Part shown: piece after piece, positions 59,341 to 64,000 of the stretch
How the letters are laid out: each line of letters starts with the position of its first letter
Position numbering within the stretch: position 1 is the stretch's first letter
Source: Effrenium voratum
Lineage: Eukaryota > Sar > Dinophyceae > Suessiales > Symbiodiniaceae
Direction of reading: 5' to 3'
Assembly (NCBI GenBank): GCA_963377175.1
Contig: CAUJNA010003496.1
Span: forward strand, 389,501-453,500
DNA length: 64,000 nucleotides
Translations under genes and position numbers: made by a program
The notes under the pieces: model-generated
The model's input: the letters and a program-made list of their open reading frames with translations, nothing else
Told to the model about the DNA's origin: nothing
Databases searched by the model: none

Positions 59341-62300
59341 AGGCTTGGTGCTGGGAAAGGTTCGGAACGGTCCCACACCACGTCAAGCTGAACAGAGTGA
59401 GGTTCTCAAGTTTGCTCTTCAATTTTGCTTACTTAGGCTGTCTTACTCTGTGCTTGGTGAGGGGCTCGGTCGCACGCTTACCGGCTTCAGATGTAGAGTA
59501 ACAAACTGTTGCTTCGGTTCGCGATGGCGTGGCGGAGGCTCCGCCCTGTGGAGCGGTACAGCGCCCCGTCTGATCGAAGGGTCCGACCGCCGCCGCGTCC
59601 CCGTTCCCTCTAGAGCCGATGCCTCATTTTGATTGGCTCGCCTCGATCTTGCTCACTTGCAAGCTGTCTTGCCCAACTTGCCAAACTCCAAACGCGACCT
59701 GCTGCAAGGATTCCTGGCTGACACATTGGCTTTCGACCTCGGCAACGGCAACTTCATAGCAGTCATGGTCGCTGAATCTCATCTCGTGTCGCGCTCTGTC
59801 ATGAGCAAATTCCGAACCTGGTGGCCCGTCTGGTTCATCAACTTTGAAAGACCTTGCTGCCCGGGACTCCCGCCGTTTGACTAATTTTCTTTGATGTGGG
59901 CATTCTGCTGCTGGTTTTGTTGCGGAATATGTGTTTCAAGTTGTTGCCTGTATCCTCCTGGCCGCAATCAACTTCGCAAAGAACATTCTTCAAACCAGTG
60001 CGGCGCACTTTTGCTGGCAGAAGTCTTGCTGTCTGAACCCAGCTCAACATTCGAGGAGGGTATTTTTTTCGTCGTTCATCTGCAATTTTCAAGTTTGGGC
60101 GGGTTTCGCGTTGCAATGTGGAAGAGCCGCAGCGCAGGAGACTTGCCTCGCAGGACGCAGATGGAGTCCAAACACGCATCGCAGCTTGCGCACACAACTC
60201 ACACACACACAGTGTCTTCATACCAGCTTGCATCAACCCACGCAACTACACAACCTATAGTATAGAACAGGATGTTCCCTGGACACCGGCTATTGATTCT
60301 AGTCAATAACTTTCGATTCCTATTGAAACAGCCTTTTTCAATAAACAACTAATTGATTTTTAAGAGCTCTAAAATCAATACCAAACCCCCTTCAAAATCA
60401 ATAAAAAACAGCTCACAAAAAGCAAGGCAAATCAACAACAAAATCAATAGAAACCATAGCTGTGTTATTTGCCAATGATATGCAAAAGCAATAAGCGTGA
60501 CAGAGATACACCCCTACCCTAAGGCTGCAATATTTTTAACTTAAGAAAGCTAAACGGGAGAAACTACACAAATAGTTGTTTACAAACGGCTAAATAATTT
60601 CATTTCTAGTTTGCTCCCATACTCATGGCCAAATTTGGTTGTTGTGGAAAATGCAATACGTGGCCAGAAAAAAGTCAAAACTCTTAATTTACCATTTAAA
60701 GCCCAAGAACTGAGTTAATAGCGGCAGTGTTCCCTCGAAAGTTGTCTGAGTCCCCACTAAAGGGGGACAGTTCCGTTTTTCCCTTTCACACAGGGCAAAG
60801 GGAAAAACACATTGCTAGGGCAAATGGGCCGCCAAAGCACGGTCAACTCCACAAGGCTAGGCCCTTGCTCCGGGCAGGGGTTTAACTTCATCCGGGGTTC
60901 GTTCCCACTACCCTCCTGTCCACTAACATGGAACCCACCAAAGGGCTCCTCCTGGTTTCTAACATGTGCCCGTTTGTTGTGTTTTGTGGTTTTGGGGAAT
61001 TCTCGAGGTGTTGTTTGAAACCTTGCACTTGCTTAGGGTTTGTTGGGAATTTCTATCTGGGATATGGTTGCCGACATTTTGTTTTTTCTGTGCTATGTGT
61101 TTTTTGTTTGAACTCTTGTTTTTTTGATATAGTGCATGTACTGATGGTTTGTTTGGACGGTTGCTGACATTCCATGTTGTTTTGTTGTTCTTTGTTTGTT
61201 TGGACTTCTCGAGGTTTTTGGGGAATAGCACTTACTGAGTTTGCTACCGAATTTGCATTTGGGACGTGGTTGCTGACATGTTCGCTTTTGTCTTTGAATC
61301 CTCGAAGTTTCTTGGAAGCTCTAAATTTACTCACCTCAAACAAAATTGGTTGCTGACATGTTGTTGTTCTTGCATCGCTCGTTGTTTGGAAGTTTGCATG
61401 TCCTGCAGTTTTCTTGGGGGTGTCCCACCAGAATGGGACTGCCCCCTAAGTTACTATTGACAATTCCAAGTTTGATATTGCAAGACTTACTAATCGATTT
61501 CCAAATTTCCAGTACTTAATATTGCCAATCCTAAATTTAGTATTGCCAAGACTGAATCTTCGATATAAAGTACTCAACCTAGTATTGGCAAATCCAGATT
61601 AAGTTATTAAGTATGGCCAAGACTTCATCTCAGATTCCCACCTGCTGAATTTGACCCCTCTTGATTGTCGTTTTGCTGTCAGTGATGGTCAGGGATGTGA
61701 CACATGCATTTCTGTGATGTAGCAGTGAACTTTCCGTGCATGCTTCATAGAACCTATATATGACTGTCATGTGTTGGTGTGATTTTCCATGAATGTTGCA
61801 TGAGTGTTCTATAATTATCCAGGAACTTCTTTGCGTGTTACATGCGCTGTCTATGCATGTTCTTTGCATTCGCTTATTGCACTTTTTGTGCACGTTCGAT
61901 TCTTGTGAATTCTCTATGCGCTTCTTATGCACTTTCCCTTGGTTTCTACACAGTATCTGTTCACTTTCTAACCAGTGCAAAGAAAATGCGTAGACATTTC
62001 ATAGGACATCATAGACAATCATAGAAAGTCACCAAAACATTAATAGACATTTCATGGGCGCGTCCTAAGAACATCAATAACATATTTTCAGAAACTTGGC
62101 TTTGGCCAGCTGCAAGGCAGCATCAAGACTTCATTTTGCATTTCTGTGCATTTGTTACAATCCATTCTTTGACTTTTTGCCTTTGGTTGATGTTTCGTAC
62201 TTGGACCAAGGCCAAGCCCTGGAACTCTCCTGTTTCCCCAGCATTGCCCTAAGATTGTTTGCAGTTTCTTGGTTCCTTCACTTGTTTTTGTTTGATTTCA

Positions 62301-62959
62301 ATTGAATCTTTGCAGGTGCCGCCTGGTGGAAATCCGCAGTTATTTTCAAGCAACGTGTCATCACCTTTGTTGATCATTTTTCTCAAGGGAACTTTCTTAT
62401 CATCATTGCATTTGCCTTGGGAATGTGGCATGAGTCTTTTACCAAAAAGAAATGATGAACCTGACTCGCTTGGCCAGGGTGGATGGTGCTAGAAATCTGG
62501 CGCATCGTGTTAATTTATGTTTGTGCAGCCCCCCAGCAAAAAATGAACTTGATGAAATTTGTCAAAGTTGATCAAAACCATGCATTTGATCAAATTTGAT
62601 CAAATTTGATCAAAATGTGGAATTGAGAGCCCCCCCCAAAAATTGGAAAACTCAATGTTGTTCCCTATGTGAATTTTGATTCTAGGGCAGATCATTCTGA
62701 GCCATCCCAATTGAAATCAATCCCTTGAAAAGAGGGCGCCACCAATGGCAACTGTGACCAGGACTGCTTGGGAAAGGATACCCAAAAACGTGTCAACACT
62801 GAAAAGCTATCAAATCAAATTTTGGAAGGCCCAGTGAGCAGTAAATCCGAGGACTGGAAAATATGAACCAAATTTCGGGATGGCTAAGAGACAACACAAA
62901 CATCACCACGACAAAGTGCCAGTGAACAGAAAGCTTGAAAAACCATGAAACATGGAATT
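59341..62959. other. gene-free stretch with short repeats
   Basis: Mainly AT-moderate, Gly/Phe-coding chance frames. 60.96-61.40 kb has diverged copies of GGTTGCTGACATGTT and TTCTCGAGGT words. 61.44-61.62 kb has repeated TATTGCCAA(T/G) and CTAAATTTAGTATTGCC words. TTGATCAAATTTGATCAAA recurs at 62.57-62.62 kb. No credible gene was found. The open frames at 59345-59884 are not supported by any motif. Confidence 0.5.
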
Positions 62960-64000
62960 CCGCAACTATTCGTTGGCCTTGCTTCACCTACTTCCCCCTG
63001 CGTGGCCTTGCTTCACCCACTTTGCTTCGTGTCATGACCCCTGCGTGGCATTCCGTGGCTCCCGCGTGGCCTTGCTTCACCTACTTTGCTTCCTGTCATG
63101 ACCCCTGCGTGGCATTCCGTGGCCCCCGCGTGGCCTTGCTTCACCTACTTTGCTTCCTGTCGCGTGGCCTTGCTTTGCCTACTTTGCTTCCTGTCATGCG
63201 TGGCCTTCCGTGACCGCCGCGTGGCCTTACTTTGCTCACTTGCTACTTTGCTTCCTGTCTTGGCCTCTGCGTGGCCTTCCATGGCCGCCGCGGGGCCTTG
63301 CTTCGCCTACTTTGCTTCCTGTCATCCCTGCGTGGCCTTTCGTGGCCGCGGCGTGGCCTTACTTTGCCCACTTTGCTTGCTGTCTGTTGCCTTGCTTCGC
63401 CTAATTTCTTTGCTTCCCGTAATGGCCTCTGTGTGGGCTTCCGTGGCCGCCGCGTGGTCTGACTTTGCCGCGTGGACTTACTTTGCTCACTTTTTTGCTT
63501 GCTGTCTTGGCCCCTGCGTGGCCCTCTGTGGCCCCGCGTGTCCTTGCTTCGTTTACTTTGCTTCCTGTCATGGCCCCTGCGTGGCCTTCCGTGGCCGCCG
63601 CGTGGCCTTACTTTGCTCACGTTGCTTCCTGCATGGCCTTCCGTGGCCGCCGCTTGGCCTTACTTTGCTCACTTTGCCCTTTGCCCACGCGTGGCCCTCC
63701 GTGGCCGCCACGTGGCCTTACTTTGCTCACTTTGCTTCCTGTCTTGGCCCTTGCGTGAGCTTCTGTGGCCCCCGCCTGGCCTTCGCCTACTTTGAACCCT
63801 GTCTTTGAACCCTGTCTTGGCCCCTGCGTGGCTTTCTGTGGCCTCTGCGTGGCCTTACTTGCTCTCTTTGCTTCCTGTCTTGGCCCTCGCTGCGGGTCTT
63901 GCTTACTTTGCTTCCGCCTTTGGCTGCTGGACCCTTGCGGGACTTTTGTCTTGGCCCCTGCGTGGCCTTCTTCGGCCCCCGTGTGGCCATACTTTGCCTT
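62960..64000. repeat. ~60-bp CGTGGCCTT minisatellite to the window edge
   Basis: Irregular units combine GCGTGGCCTTGCTTCACCTA, TTTGCTTCCTGTC and CATTCCGTGGCCCCC(G) blocks, with variants such as CGTGGCCTTACTTTGCTCAC. Several frames are open on both strands for that reason (Leu/Pro/Ala-rich peptides). The array runs past the end of the window. Confidence 0.9.

Noticed and set aside
62935..63990. Leu/Pro/Ala-rich 240-residue protein
   Set aside because: Translation of the CGTGGCCTT minisatellite; several frames open on both strands.
1..64000. tRNA and rRNA genes
   Set aside because: No cloverleaf with a clear GTTCGANNC arm and no rRNA core sequence was recognised by eye; a covariance search was not possible.

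Overview
The window is eukaryotic nuclear DNA, most likely from a dinoflagellate (Symbiodiniaceae-like), with a compact AT-rich block of viral origin in the middle. The dinoflagellate reading rests on four things: a 19-of-22 match to the dinoflagellate spliced-leader sequence at 3284-3305; proteins with repeated K(K/R)PAA/MKRPA tracts; long one-strand runs of genes with probable introns; and decayed retroelement pieces of a kind I associate with dinoflagellate genomes. Both GC-rich flanks carry many tandem and dispersed repeats.

Layout. (1) 1-8.1 kb: candidate minus-strand exons of low-complexity, unrecognised proteins, separated by minisatellites and by a family of AGGAGC...GCTCCT dyads. (2) 8.2-26.0 kb: a one-strand block of coding segments, all minus. 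It includes a dual-specificity-phosphatase-like protein, a KRPA-repeat protein, an 838-residue kinase-fold protein, an RS-rich protein, a RING-type protein split by an intron, a methyltransferase-like protein, several large unrecognised proteins and two related Cys-rich proteins. (3) 26.34-39.56 kb: the AT-rich block, packed with short intergenic gaps like a small DNA virus. (4) 39.59-40.02 kb: a decayed retroelement RNase H. (5) 40-57 kb: mainly duplicated repeat units with few credible genes. (6) 57.0-59.3 kb: a frameshifted retroelement gag-protease remnant. (7) 59.3-64 kb: non-coding, ending in a minisatellite.

The central block reads as an endogenous polinton-like virus (PLV) structural module: a major capsid protein of double-jelly-roll type, an FtsK/HerA (A32-like) packaging ATPase, a probable penton/minor capsid protein, a fibre with a C-terminal S74 self-cleaving chaperone domain, a GHSLG lipase, and several small zinc-binding or unrecognised proteins. 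I see no DNA polymerase, helicase-primase, integrase or protease. At least five genes carry a visible break (homopolymer-linked frameshifts, an in-frame TAG, a GTG in place of the expected ATG), so the block is either a decaying insertion or contains base-calling errors. Stem-loops across gene ends and a recurring GTATTTAAAGA word upstream of genes look like its own transcription signals. The most interesting points are this capsid-only element, its S74 fibre, its repeat-associated left border with a second copy of that border near 7.7 kb, and the unusual gene block beside it.
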